Shown here: piece after piece, positions 44,963 to 53,620 of the stretch
How positions within the stretch are numbered: position 1 is the stretch's first letter
How the letters are laid out: every line of letters starts with the position of its first letter
Source: Streptomonospora nanhaiensis
GTDB taxonomy: Bacteria > Actinomycetota > Actinomycetes > Streptosporangiales > Streptosporangiaceae
Assembly: GCF_026642255.1 (NCBI RefSeq)
Contig: NZ_CP113264.1
Coordinates: forward strand, 2,728,001-2,792,000
Direction of reading: 5' to 3'
DNA length: 64,000 nt
Notes under the pieces: generated by a model
Told to the model about the DNA's origin: nothing
Database searches by the model: none
The model's input: the letters and a program-made list of their open reading frames with translations, nothing else
Made by a program: the position numbers and the translations under genes

Positions 44963-45867
44963 CGCTTGGCGGGCGGACTTACCCGCCAAGCGCACGTCCA
45001 TGACCAGCAAACGGCCCCGCATCGCCCCACGGGACCCCTGCCGCCACGTGCACCGGCGCAACGCGGTGCGCCCCTGTTCCAGGGCCAGGTCCTTCAACGA
45101 GCGGGCCGGGGTCCGGTAGCGCGGCAGACGCGGCCCCGGCCCGGACCGCTCGGGCGCCTGGGGCACCGCCCCACCGGGATGGGAGTTCAGATCACCGCGC
45201 ACCGCGACCACGTAGTCCAGGCCCCGCTCGGCCAACCCGTGGCGCAAGCCATGGATCTGCCCGTAGCCGGCATCGGCCACCACCACCTGGTCGGCCAGCC
45301 CCCAGGAGCGGGTCTCATCGACCATGTCCAGGGCCAGCCGCCATTTCTCCCGGTGGTCGACCTGGTCGGGCACCCCGGTCTTGGCCCGACGCGGCTCTTG
45401 GGGGTCCGCCCAGTCCTTGGGCAGGTAGAGCCGCCATGCCAGGGGGACGGAGGCGGCATCGGTGACCGCGTGCAGGCTCACCGCGCTCTGGCACACCGCC
45501 TGCTTGCCCAGGGCGCCGCACCACTGGTGGGCCGCCCCACCGACTCGGTGCCGGCTTTGGGCAGGCCCGAGTCGTCGATCACCCACGCATCCGGGGTGAT
45601 CGCCTCGCTCACCTTGGTGGCCAGGCGTCGTTGGACGGGGGTGTGCTCCCACAGGGACTGGTCCACGAACTGCTGCAGGGCCTGCATGTTGCCGTCCGGG
45701 AGGCGCTCGGTTATGGGCTGGATGGACTTGCGCCGCCCGTCCAGCATCAGACCGCGCAGGTAGCAGTTGCCCCAGGCCCGGGAGTCCTTGCGGGGGATGG
45801 ACGCGAGGACCTCGGCGCAGAACGCATCGAGGTCCTCGCGCAGCTCTTCTACAGCGGCCGGATCCAC
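44963..45867 (-). pseudogene. IS701-family transposase remnant, frameshifted and 3'-truncated
   Basis: Starts MDPAAVEELREDLDAFCAEV. Typical IS701 blocks follow: DAWVIDDSGLPKAG with a catalytic Asp, AVSLHAVTDAASVPLAWRLY, DQVVVADAGYGQ with another Asp, and TWRQGSRGAMRGRL. A one-base deficit near 45531-45540 shifts the frame after GTESVG. The last 150 or so residues, including the catalytic Glu, are gone. The element is joined to the MFS fragment near an 11-bp inverted repeat (44963-44973 with 44982-44992). No right-hand terminal repeat was found. Confidence 0.75.
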
Positions 45868-46193
45868 GCGTCCATGATGGCTGAACGATGGGTGCTCCCA
45901 TCAAGGAAGAAGCCGTATACGGTCCGACCTGTGACAACACCCGACCGCTCTGTACTACTGGGAGATGTATACCGGGCGCGACCGCTTCGAGCGGTTCTAC
46001 CCCGAGCCGCTCGCCCCGGGAACCGCGGCGTAGCGCACCGCGGCGCCACCCCCGACTTTCGTCGGCCCCGGCCGGCACGGGGCCGACGTTCGGGGGCGGT
46101 CGTCCCGGTACCCCCGGCCGATGTCCCGCACCGGCCCGTTCCCTAGCGTGGTGTGGCATCAGGAAGTGGAACGACCGGAAGGAACAGGACATC
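45868..46193. other. IS flank with the 3' tail of a lost gene
   Basis: 326 bp. A short plus-strand frame with coding character, LYYWEMYTGRDRFERFYPEP then LAPGTAA and a TAG at 46031-46033, has no start and looks like the C-terminus of a gene interrupted by the IS701 insertion. The family is not recognised. The remainder holds the leader of the next gene. Confidence 0.4.
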
Positions 46194-47501
46194 TTGTCGA
46201 ACAGGTCACAGAGCCGCAGCGGAGCGGGCGCGCGTATCCGGCAGGCGGGCCCCCGCGTCGCCGCCTCGGCGCTCATCCTGGCCCCCGCCCTCGCCCTGGC
46301 CGCCCCGGCGCAGGCCGAGCGGACGCCCGCATGCCTCGGTGAGGAGGGCGCCACCGTCGAGGAGGCACGGATCGCCGGGGAGGTCCCGCAGGAGATCCTG
46401 GCCAGATCCGGGTTCGCCGCGGACGTGGACCGCTTCACCGAGGAGCTGTGCGCGGCGTCCGGCACGGACGAGGCGGGCGAGATCGTCGGGCGCCACGCCG
46501 ACGCGCTCTGGCGCAAGGCGGTGGACCGCGTCCGCGGGACCGGGGCCGTCGAGGGGGACCTCAGCGCCGGGGACGACCGGCCGCTCTACTGGGCGCGGCT
46601 GGGCATGACCTCGGCCCTGCACCGCTGGGAACCGGGCTTCGAGCTGGCCGGGGCCGACCGCGAGGCTCTCGTGGCCGACATGGACCGCCGCTCCCGCGGC
46701 CAGGACGACGCCGGCTTCGCCGAGGACCCGGGCGGCCCCGGGGTGTCCCGCGTCGTCGTGACCGGGTTCGACCCGTTCCAGCTCGACAACGACATCCGCC
46801 AGGCCAACCCCTCCGGTGCGGCCGCCCTCGCCCTGGACGGAGCGGTGATCGAGACCGGCGAGGGCGTCGTGGTCGTCGAGGCCATGCTCTTCCCGGTGCG
46901 CTGGCGCGACTTCACCGACGGCATGGTCGAGCACGCCCTTCTGCCGCACTACACCGGCGACCGGCCGGCCGACGCGGTCATCACCGTCAGCCAGGGCCGG
47001 GACGGCCGGTTCGACCTGGAGGCGCACAACGGCGCCTGGCGCGGCGGCGCCGCGGACAACGAGTCGGTCGGCACGCCGGAGACGGCCCCCATCCCCGAGG
47101 GCGTCCCCACCGTCACCCCCCAGCCGCAGTGGTCCGACTCCTCCCTGGACCACCCGTCCATCATCGGGGAGACCGGCGGGGAGCCCTTCCCCGTGGTCGA
47201 CAACACCCAGGTGACCGAGATCCCGGCGGGCGGGACCGTGCCGGTGGTGCGCCCGGACGGGCCCACGCCCGGCTCCGAGGCGCGGGCCGGGGGCGGGGGC
47301 GACTACCTCTCCAACGAGATCGCCTACCGCAACACCCTGCTGCGCGACGCCACCGGCCTGGACATTCCGGCCGGGCACGTGCACACGCCGATCCTGCACT
47401 TCGGGCCCGGCGGCGGCGTCACCGACCCCGAGTTCGAGGAGAACCGCGCGGCCATCTCCGGCCAGGTCGAGGCCATCGTCGCGGCCGCCGTCCGACCGTG
47501 A
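46194..47501 (+). CDS. Exported pyroglutamyl-peptidase (C15) homologue with Ser for Cys
   Basis: 435 residues. A signal peptide (VAASALILAPALALAAPAQA) is followed by an extra domain of about 110 residues. Then comes a peptidase C15 domain: VVVTGFDPFQLDN, ANPSGAAALAL, ITVSQGRDGRFDLEAHNGAW with the Glu region, and VHTPILHFGPG at the His site. The nucleophile motif is normally YxCNxxxY; here it is GDYLSNEIAYRN, so Ser replaces Cys. The protein may be a serine variant or a non-catalytic binder. The start is TTG 46194 after GGAAGGAA; no ATG/GTG is available nearby. A terminator follows. Confidence 0.82.
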   Translation: MSNRSQSRSGAGARIRQAGPRVAASALILAPALALAAPAQAERTPACLGEEGATVEEARIAGEVPQEILARSGFAADVDRFTEELCAASGTDEAGEIVGRHADALWRKAVDRVRGTGAVEGDLSAGDDRPLYWARLGMTSALHRWEPGFELAGADREALVADMDRRSRGQDDAGFAEDPGGPGVSRVVVTGFDPFQLDNDIRQANPSGAAALALDGAVIETGEGVVVVEAMLFPVRWRDFTDGMVEHALLPHYTGDRPADAVITVSQGRDGRFDLEAHNGAWRGGAADNESVGTPETAPIPEGVPTVTPQPQWSDSSLDHPSIIGETGGEPFPVVDNTQVTEIPAGGTVPVVRPDGPTPGSEARAGGGGDYLSNEIAYRNTLLRDATGLDIPAGHVHTPILHFGPGGGVTDPEFEENRAAISGQVEAIVAAAVRP

Positions 47502-47506
47502 CCGCC

Positions 47507-47538
47507 GGGGGCGGGCGTCACCACGGGCGCCCGCCCCC
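47507..47538 (+). terminator. Terminator after the C15-family gene
   Basis: An 11-bp perfect GC stem (47507-47517 with 47528-47538) and ten-base loop begin five bases after the stop. Confidence 0.75.
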
Positions 47539-48213
47539 GCGACCCCCGGACCGCCGTCCGGCCCGTCGTGGGGGCTGCGCGGCGGGACGGACGACTGACG
47601 CTTTTCACAGGACGTTCACCAGGAGATTCCCACCGGCGAAACGGGGAGGCGGTCCGAGACCCGTGCCGGGCATTTCCCCGGAGGAACGGAACGGCTCCGT
47701 CCTCAGTGCACTGTGAAGAAGATGTGTGCGTTTCATGAGGGCATTGACCGGCAGTGCGCGCGGAGGGCAGGATGCTTATGCGTTCCGCTCTGAACTGTGA
47801 GTTTCCCGAGCATCGGAAGCCGTGTTTTTCCTCATCCGGACTTCGTTCCGGGGGATGTGGTTCCCTCTGGAAGCCCTGCGGTTGTGGGCATGCAGGACCC
47901 GGATTCGCCCCCTGGGTGAGGTCTTGGTAAATTCTTCCGGTCCCGGTGAAAAGGTGGGTAAGTCGAATGCGCGGTCGGGTTCAGCGGTTTATCCGACGTG
48001 CGTAGATGTCGTTCCCTGTCCCCTTGTCCATGCGAGGTGATCGGAGAGTGAAACGGAGATGAACATCGGCGCGGACCGGGCGTCCGCGAAGAAGGCGTGT
48101 TCCTGACGTGCCGGTCGTCGTTCCGGCGTTCCCTTTCATGCTCCGCCCCGATCCGGGCCCCTGGCCACCGACATCCGACCACAGAACGTCCGATCATCCT
48201 GAGGAGACACACG
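47539..48213. other. Long intergenic region before the serine hydrolase
   Basis: About 675 bp with relatively low GC between 47700 and 48060. A 72-codon frame at 47822 has no ribosome site or domain and is not called. Only small hairpins such as CCGGA-N6-TCCGG (47836-47851) are visible. Presumably it is promoter and leader DNA. Confidence 0.45.
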
Positions 48214-49152
48214 ATGTCCGCTGACCGAACGAGTGCGGCCCCCCGACGAGCCACAGCAGCGGCGCTCACCGGCCTGCTCGCCGCGGGACTCGCCGTCGGC
48301 CTGCCCGCGACCGCCGCCGCCGGCACCGGGCCCTCGCCCGTCTGCACCTCCGAGGCGCACCCCGAGACCGCCGAACGGCTCGACCAGCGGATCAGACAGG
48401 AGGCCGCACTGCGGGAGGGCACCATCGCCGTGGGGGTCTCCGCCTTCGAGGGGGACCTCGTCTGCGAGCTCGGCGCGGACACCCGGTTCGACGCCGCCAG
48501 CGTCGGCAAGGTCGTCGTCCTCGGCGCGCTCCTGCGCACGGCCATGGACGAGGGCAGGGAGCTGACCGCACGGGAGCACGAGCTCGCGACCGACATGATC
48601 ACCGTGTCGGGCAACGACTCCGCGGTCGAGCTCCGCAACCAGCTCGGCCCGGAGCGCATCCAGGGCTTCCTCGACCTCGCCGGGATGGACGACACCCAGT
48701 TGCACCCCGAGGGGTACGTCGGTCTGATGAAGATCAACGTCGGGGACCAGCTGACCCTGCTCGACGTGCTGGGCAGCGACAACGACGTGCTCGGGGCCGA
48801 CGAGCGCGCCTACGCCCGCGGCCTGATGGGCGACGTGACCGAGGAGCAGCGCTGGGGCGTGCCCACCGGGGCTCCGTCGGGCGCCGAGGTCTACCTGAAG
48901 AACGGCTGGCTGCCCTACGACAATACCGACACCTGGCGGATCAACAGCATCGGCGGGTTCCGGGACACGCCGGTCGGGGACTACGACGTCGTCGTCCTCA
49001 CCGACGGCAACGACGGCATGCAGTACGGCGTGGACACCATCGGGTCCGTCGCCGTGGGGGTGCACTCCGTCCTGTCGGGCGAGGGCATGAGCACCCTGTC
49101 GCAGCCGACCCGGACCCCCGAAGCGGTCTCCGACGGCTCCGACCGGGCCTGA
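48214..49152 (+). CDS. Exported class-A beta-lactamase-like serine hydrolase
   Basis: 312 residues with a signal peptide (AALTGLLAAGLAVGLPATAAA). The beta-lactamase2 fold motifs are all there in relaxed form: S96-V-G-K99 for SxxK, SGND at 132-135 where SDN is expected, and LKNGW (about 228-232) where KTG is expected. The omega-loop Glu of true class A enzymes is not obvious, so it may be a D,D-peptidase-like or esterase homologue rather than an antibiotic-resistance enzyme. ATG 48214 follows GAGGAGA. It ends at a strong bidirectional terminator. Confidence 0.87.
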   Translation: MSADRTSAAPRRATAAALTGLLAAGLAVGLPATAAAGTGPSPVCTSEAHPETAERLDQRIRQEAALREGTIAVGVSAFEGDLVCELGADTRFDAASVGKVVVLGALLRTAMDEGRELTAREHELATDMITVSGNDSAVELRNQLGPERIQGFLDLAGMDDTQLHPEGYVGLMKINVGDQLTLLDVLGSDNDVLGADERAYARGLMGDVTEEQRWGVPTGAPSGAEVYLKNGWLPYDNTDTWRINSIGGFRDTPVGDYDVVVLTDGNDGMQYGVDTIGSVAVGVHSVLSGEGMSTLSQPTRTPEAVSDGSDRA

Positions 49153-49260
49153 GCCTCCGGCTCCGCACCTCCTGGACGGTGGACGCGGAGCCGAGGCGTG
49201 GTCCGGGCGAGCGGGGCCGGACCACGGGGGCCGTGACCGCGACCGGCCACGGCCCCGGAA

Positions 49261-49295
49261 GCCGCCCTGCCCGTGCTCCCCACGGGCAGGGCGGC
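49261..49295. terminator. Bidirectional terminator, 15-bp perfect stem
   Basis: 49261-49275 pairs with 49281-49295 around a five-base loop, between the serine hydrolase and the convergent DUF1177 operon. Confidence 0.85.
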
Positions 49296-49306
49296 GCCGT
49301 CTCCCC

Positions 49307-50257
49307 TCAGGAACCGGCGGGCGCGCCCGCGCCGCGCAGGTGGGACATGCTGCCGTACAGGTCCTGGAGCCGCCGCACCTCCTCGGCGTCGACGAAGTGC
49401 GCGATGCCGCGGCCGTAGTCCTTGGCCGTCTCGACGGCGAACCGCACGGCGGTCTCCACGCTGCGCAGGTCGGTGGCCCCGGTGGCCGACCCGGCCACGG
49501 CGGTCTCGGTCACGATGGCCACGCCCACGACCGGCGCGGCGGTGGCCGTCGCCGGCTGCAGGATCGAGTTCACGTGGTAGACGCCGTTGCCGTACGGGGT
49601 GATGTCCTGCATGGTCAGCGGCATGACCACCGGGGCGCGGCCGGTGGTGCGGGAGACGATGTCCAGCAGGGTCTCCGGGACGCGGACGATCCACCCGTCG
49701 ACCACGGCCGGGGTGATGGCGATGCCGTGGTGGTTGCACACCCGGTTGCCCTTGGTGGTGTCCACGGACAGGATCGCGTCCATGGCGGGCAGGACCTCGT
49801 GCCGGTTGCTGACGTCCTGGTCCACGACCGACCCCATGAACGGGACCGGGTCGTGGGGCTGGGTCGGGGCGTCGGGGTCGATGTGGGTGGCCACGACGAC
49901 GTCGCCCGGGAGGGTGTCGCCCCGGCGGCGCATGTCCAGGAGCTTGGCGGCCGCGGCGACGGCGGTCAGGGCGCCGTCGCCGTCGCTGACGAAGCCGATC
50001 TGCTCCGGGCGCGCGCCCAGGCCGCCCAGGCGGCCGAGGATGCCCAGGGTGGGGGCCGAACCGCCCGACGACGCGCCGTCGGTGCCGGGGATCGTCACCC
50101 GGACGAAGTCGGTGGACCCCCCCTCGCCCGCGACGGTCTCGACGGCGACCTCGCCGTCGGCCGCCCCGTGGCGGCGCAGGTACTCCGCGACGGACGCCCC
50201 GTCCGCGGTCGGGGTGTCGAGCAGGTCGTGGGTCTCGATGACGTGGCTCCAGGACAT
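49307..50257 (-). CDS. DUF1177 family protein
   Basis: A 316-residue DUF1177 protein. Conserved blocks include TLGILGRLGGLGARPEQIGF, DGDGALTAVAAAAKLLDM, VVVATHIDPDAPTQPHDPVP and DAILSVDTTKGNRVCNHHGI. The many conserved Asp, His and Cys residues suggest a metal-dependent hydrolase, possibly peptidase-like; no activity is established. The start is ATG 50257 after GAGAGG. It is the last gene of an operon with OPT, AroM and an Asp/Glu racemase-family enzyme, and DUF1177 is known mainly from such neighbourhoods. Confidence 0.87.
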   Translation of the reverse strand: MSWSHVIETHDLLDTPTADGASVAEYLRRHGAADGEVAVETVAGEGGSTDFVRVTIPGTDGASSGGSAPTLGILGRLGGLGARPEQIGFVSDGDGALTAVAAAAKLLDMRRRGDTLPGDVVVATHIDPDAPTQPHDPVPFMGSVVDQDVSNRHEVLPAMDAILSVDTTKGNRVCNHHGIAITPAVVDGWIVRVPETLLDIVSRTTGRAPVVMPLTMQDITPYGNGVYHVNSILQPATATAAPVVGVAIVTETAVAGSATGATDLRSVETAVRFAVETAKDYGRGIAHFVDAEEVRRLQDLYGSMSHLRGAGAPAGS

Positions 50258-50396
50258 GGGTGCCTCTCTCGGTCGGTGGCGGGCCGCCTGGCCCGGGCGG
50301 GCGGTACGACCGGTGCGGACACCGGTCGCGGCGGTCCTTCGGGACGGCGCCGGCCGCGCGTCCGGAGCGCGGCCGACGGGACTGTGCGGGGCGGGG

Positions 50397-51038
50397 TCAG
50401 CCGCCCGCGGCGCGCACGGCGGCCCTCGCCCCGGCGCGGACGGCGTCCACGACGGGGACACCGACCTCGTCGGCGAGCCGGGCGTACAGGCCGATGGTGG
50501 TCATGCCGGTGCACGCGAACATCAGGGTGTCCGCGCCCATGGCGACCAGGCGTTCGGCGGCCTCGACCGAGGCGGCGAACCCCGCCGCGGTGGCCAGGTC
50601 GCGGGTGCGCCGCACGCCCTCGGGCACGAGCGCGGCCACGCGCGCGGACCCGAGTACGGAGGTGACCGACTCCGGGGTGCGCGTGGTCAGGTCCAGGACG
50701 CCGATCCGTGAGCCCAGTTCCAGGGCCCTGCGGGCCGCGGACTCCCCGGCGCCGACCACGGGGACGCCGACCGCGGCGCGCGCCCGGGACAGCCCCGGGT
50801 CCGCGGCGCAGCTGACGAGCAGCGCGTCCACGCCGTCCTCGCGCTCCATGCGCACGGCCAGGTCGGCGACCTTGGCCGAGGCGAGCGCGAAGGTCGCGTC
50901 GTCGTGCACCCCGTCCGGCTGGTCGGGCAGGCACCGCGAGACGGTGCCCACGCCCAGCTCCTCCCGGATGACGCGGCCGTGGTCGTCCAGCCGCTCCCCG
51001 TCGTCGGTGGTGACCACCCGGATGACGCCGATCCTCAT
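50397..51038 (-). CDS. Asp/Glu/hydantoin racemase-family protein
   Basis: A 213-residue protein with the two catalytic Cys of cofactor-independent racemases: C77 in LLVSCAADPG and C176 in FACTGMTTIG. Length and order match the Asp/Glu/hydantoin racemase family, which interconverts D and L forms by a two-base mechanism. Its ATG overlaps the AroM stop (ATGA), so the two are coupled. With OPT, PepE and DUF1177 around it, racemisation of an amino-acid residue released from an imported peptide is a reasonable inference. Confidence 0.87.
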   Translation of the reverse strand: MRIGVIRVVTTDDGERLDDHGRVIREELGVGTVSRCLPDQPDGVHDDATFALASAKVADLAVRMEREDGVDALLVSCAADPGLSRARAAVGVPVVGAGESAARRALELGSRIGVLDLTTRTPESVTSVLGSARVAALVPEGVRRTRDLATAAGFAASVEAAERLVAMGADTLMFACTGMTTIGLYARLADEVGVPVVDAVRAGARAAVRAAGG

Positions 51039-51742
51039 GCCGCCGCCTCCGCCCGCGCGTCGAGGGAGTCCAGGACCTCCGAGGCCAGGCGCACGCAGAC
51101 CGACCGGGCCAGGACCACCGGCAGCCCCGAGGCGGCGGCCGCGCGGGCGCGCATCTCCTCCGTGTAGCCGATGCAGTCCAGCGCCAGGAGGTCGGCGCCC
51201 CCCTCGGCGAGGCGCCGCGCGGAGGCGGCGAGCTCCTCCGGGGTACCGGTGTAGGGGGAGCAGGCGTCGGTGAGGACCCGCGCCCCGGAGGGGAGGCGGC
51301 GGCCGAACTTCGCCTCGGTGTCCGCCCGCTGCTCGGGCAGGGGGCACACCACGCCCACGCACCCGGTGTCGCCGAGCAGGGCCGCGGCGCCGAAGGCGAT
51401 CAGCCGGTCCGGGACGAAGAGCGGCTTGGCGTGCTCCAGCTCGGGGAAGGCGCCGGTACAGGCGAGCAGCACCGCGTCGACCTCGCGTTCCAGGTCCGCG
51501 AGGACGCCGGGCAGCCGCTCCATGACCAGGGACTCGCCCAGGAGGACGGAGGAGCCGTCGGCCAGGCGGGTGGTCAGAGCGTGGTCGTCCGGCGCGACGG
51601 GCCGTGCCTCGATCTCGGCGCGGGTGAGGCCGTCGAGCACCCCGCGCTCGACGACGGCGGCCGTCGGGACCAGGGCGGTCAGCTCCGGCACCAGGTCCGG
51701 GCGCGGCGCCTGGCCGATGGTGAGGACTCCGAGACGTGTCAT
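51035..51742 (-). CDS. AroM family protein
   Basis: A 235-residue AroM homologue: N-terminal LGVLTIGQAPRPDLVPEL, then VLLACTGAFPEL, DACSPYTGTPEELA and LALDCIGYTEEMR. AroM was named from E. coli, where it is next to aroL, but has no proven function. The fold and paired Cys (LLACTG, LDCIGYT) resemble Asp/Glu racemases, so two related racemase-fold proteins are encoded side by side and could form a heteromer. It starts 15 bp after the OPT gene with GGAGGAACC as ribosome site. Confidence 0.9.
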   Translation of the reverse strand: MTRLGVLTIGQAPRPDLVPELTALVPTAAVVERGVLDGLTRAEIEARPVAPDDHALTTRLADGSSVLLGESLVMERLPGVLADLEREVDAVLLACTGAFPELEHAKPLFVPDRLIAFGAAALLGDTGCVGVVCPLPEQRADTEAKFGRRLPSGARVLTDACSPYTGTPEELAASARRLAEGGADLLALDCIGYTEEMRARAAAASGLPVVLARSVCVRLASEVLDSLDARAEAAA

Positions 51743-51756
51743 GGTTCCTCCAGGTT

Positions 51757-53406
51757 TCAGCGGCTGAAGATGGTGCCGACGGAGTGGACGGAGTCGCCCG
51801 CGATGAGGCCGGCGCCGACGAGGGCGATCTCCTGCTCGCCCTTCTCGCCGCGGCGGCGCTCCCACACGAGGCGGATCGCCAGCCCGGCCAGGACGAGCCA
51901 TCCGGCGTTGGGCGTGGCCACGAGCAGGCCGGTGGCGAGCAGCACGCCCATCTGCCGGCGGGGCCCGCCCAGGAACTGCACGACGGCGCCGGGCACGGCC
52001 CACAGCGCGAGCTGGAGCAGGACGGACGGGTCGGTCAGGCCGGCCTCGATGGTGTCGGCGTAGACGATCGAGGTCGGCGGCACGGCCCCGTCCGCGAACA
52101 GGCCCTGCCACAGCAGCGCGACCATGCCGATCGCGACGGCGAACCCGATCATGGAGGAGAAGAGCTGCTGGCGGCGCCCGTCCAGCTCGTAGGCGGTGTA
52201 GGGGCGGCGGTCGCGGCGCAGGACCCAGCCCGCCTTGAAGTCGTAGCCCATGTCCGCGAAGGCGGGGCCGGTGGCCGCGCAGTAGCCGACGAGCAGGGCC
52301 AGCGGGACCCCCGGGATGCCCAGGGCCAGGCCCAGGATGAGGAAGATCAGGGTGACCGCGAAGGCGGGGAACCAGCCCGCGTGCATGGCGGCCAGGCCGA
52401 CGATGAGCTCGTGGACCAGGGCGGCCACGGCGGCGAACAGGACGAACCCGACGATGCCCAGCCAGCTCATGTCCGACCAGATGCCGCCGGCGACCGCGAG
52501 CACGAGGGCGCCCAGGGCGAACAGGACGTAGCCCGAGCCCAGGGCCCGGCCCAGCGTGGCCCGGTCGACCGTGTAGGCCAGGGAGGGGTCGTCCTTGGCC
52601 GCCCGCTCGCGGGCCGCCTCGCGCTCGGCCTCCCGGCGGCCCTGCCGTCCGGCGAGGATGACGACGATCTGCACCAGGGCGACCACGCCCGCGCCGATCA
52701 TCACCCCGTGCGGCACGTAGACCGCGTTGAGGTCGACCCCGATCACCGCGGGGGAGTACTGGGCGACGAGCAGGCCCACGGCGAACATCAGCAGCGCCCA
52801 GACGTTGCCGATCATCGCGATGCCCGCCGCCGACATCGGCATGCCCAGGAAGGACGCCCCGAGTCCCACGACGCCGCCGCCCACCAGGACGGCGGCCTGG
52901 CGCCCGCCCCTGTCCCCGGCCTTGATGGTCTCGGCTGCGGCGACCCCGGGGGGCCAGGCGGCGTCGGCCGGCAGGAACCGGGAGCCGAAGGCCTTGTACA
53001 GCACGAACACGTCGATGAGCAGGCCCAGGGACGCCCCCAGCAGCATCGGCCACACCAGGTCCGGCCGGCCGAAGAGGAACGGGATGGCGATCGGGGTGAG
53101 CAGCGAGTTCGCCGAGGCGAAGGTCGCGCCCGAGATCGACGACTGGATGAGGTTCTGCCGGTGCGTGTTGCGGAACGACCGCAGCCCCAGGAACCCGGCC
53201 CGGCCGATGAGCATGGCGACGACGGCGCCGATGACGCTCGTGTTGGGGGAGACGCCGAGCGTCGTGATCATGTGGATGCCGATGACCGCTCCGAGGAGGC
53301 TCACCAGGACGGTGACGATCACGACGACGGGCTCGAACGCCCGCGGATGGCGCGCGCCCTCCGAAGTCTGCGGTTCTGTGGACGAACCGTGTGCCGAGGG
53401 TTCCAT
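51757..53406 (-). CDS. OPT/YSL-superfamily oligopeptide transporter
   Basis: A 549-residue protein with about 14 membrane helices. The opening VVIVTVLVSLLGAVIGIHMI, the LPADAAWPPGVAAAETI motif (Pro-rich after helix 5) and FADMGYDFKAGWVLRRDRRP are characteristic of bacterial OPT transporters. These import di- to oligopeptides or peptide-like metal chelates with protons. The start is ATG 53406 after GAAGGA. As first gene of the operon it supplies the substrate for AroM, racemase and DUF1177. It is divergent from IclR, with a palindrome in the gap. Confidence 0.92.
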   Translation of the reverse strand: MEPSAHGSSTEPQTSEGARHPRAFEPVVVIVTVLVSLLGAVIGIHMITTLGVSPNTSVIGAVVAMLIGRAGFLGLRSFRNTHRQNLIQSSISGATFASANSLLTPIAIPFLFGRPDLVWPMLLGASLGLLIDVFVLYKAFGSRFLPADAAWPPGVAAAETIKAGDRGGRQAAVLVGGGVVGLGASFLGMPMSAAGIAMIGNVWALLMFAVGLLVAQYSPAVIGVDLNAVYVPHGVMIGAGVVALVQIVVILAGRQGRREAEREAARERAAKDDPSLAYTVDRATLGRALGSGYVLFALGALVLAVAGGIWSDMSWLGIVGFVLFAAVAALVHELIVGLAAMHAGWFPAFAVTLIFLILGLALGIPGVPLALLVGYCAATGPAFADMGYDFKAGWVLRRDRRPYTAYELDGRRQQLFSSMIGFAVAIGMVALLWQGLFADGAVPPTSIVYADTIEAGLTDPSVLLQLALWAVPGAVVQFLGGPRRQMGVLLATGLLVATPNAGWLVLAGLAIRLVWERRRGEKGEQEIALVGAGLIAGDSVHSVGTIFSR

Positions 53407-53538
53407 GTGTGTCCTTCGGGGATGGCTCGCGTCCGGCGGGGACGGAGTGTCGCTGGTCAAAGGCCTGCGGGACGCGGATGCCGTGCCCCGGCCCGTCATG
53501 CACAGGCTGCCCCCCGTTCACCCGTCGGGGCAAAGGTT

Positions 53539-53561
53539 TCCCACTATGTGGGAGTTAAGAT
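53539..53561. promoter_or_regulatory. Candidate IclR operator and -10 in the divergent gap
   Basis: TCCCAC-tat-GTGGGA (53539-53553) is a perfect 15-bp palindrome, the size used by IclR proteins. TAAGAT (53556-53561) next to it could be the -10 for iclR-pepE. It lies between divergent OPT and IclR starts. Confidence 0.6.
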
Positions 53562-53620
53562 CACATTGCGATCCCTTGGAACAGGGGCCCCGGATCCGCG
53601 GCGCGCATAGGGTGAGCCCC

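Noticed and set aside
44021-46516. A single 831-codon gene
   Set aside because: It joins an IS701 transposase middle section to an MFS C-terminal part and starts inside the signal-peptide region of the C15 gene on the other strand. It is listed as two remnants instead.
47822-48040. 72-codon frame upstream of the serine hydrolase
   Set aside because: No ribosome site, mixed composition and no domain; more likely leader DNA.
48214-49152. Calling a resistance beta-lactamase
   Set aside because: SGN and KNG replace SDN and KTG and the class A Glu is not evident, so only a beta-lactamase-like serine hydrolase is supported.
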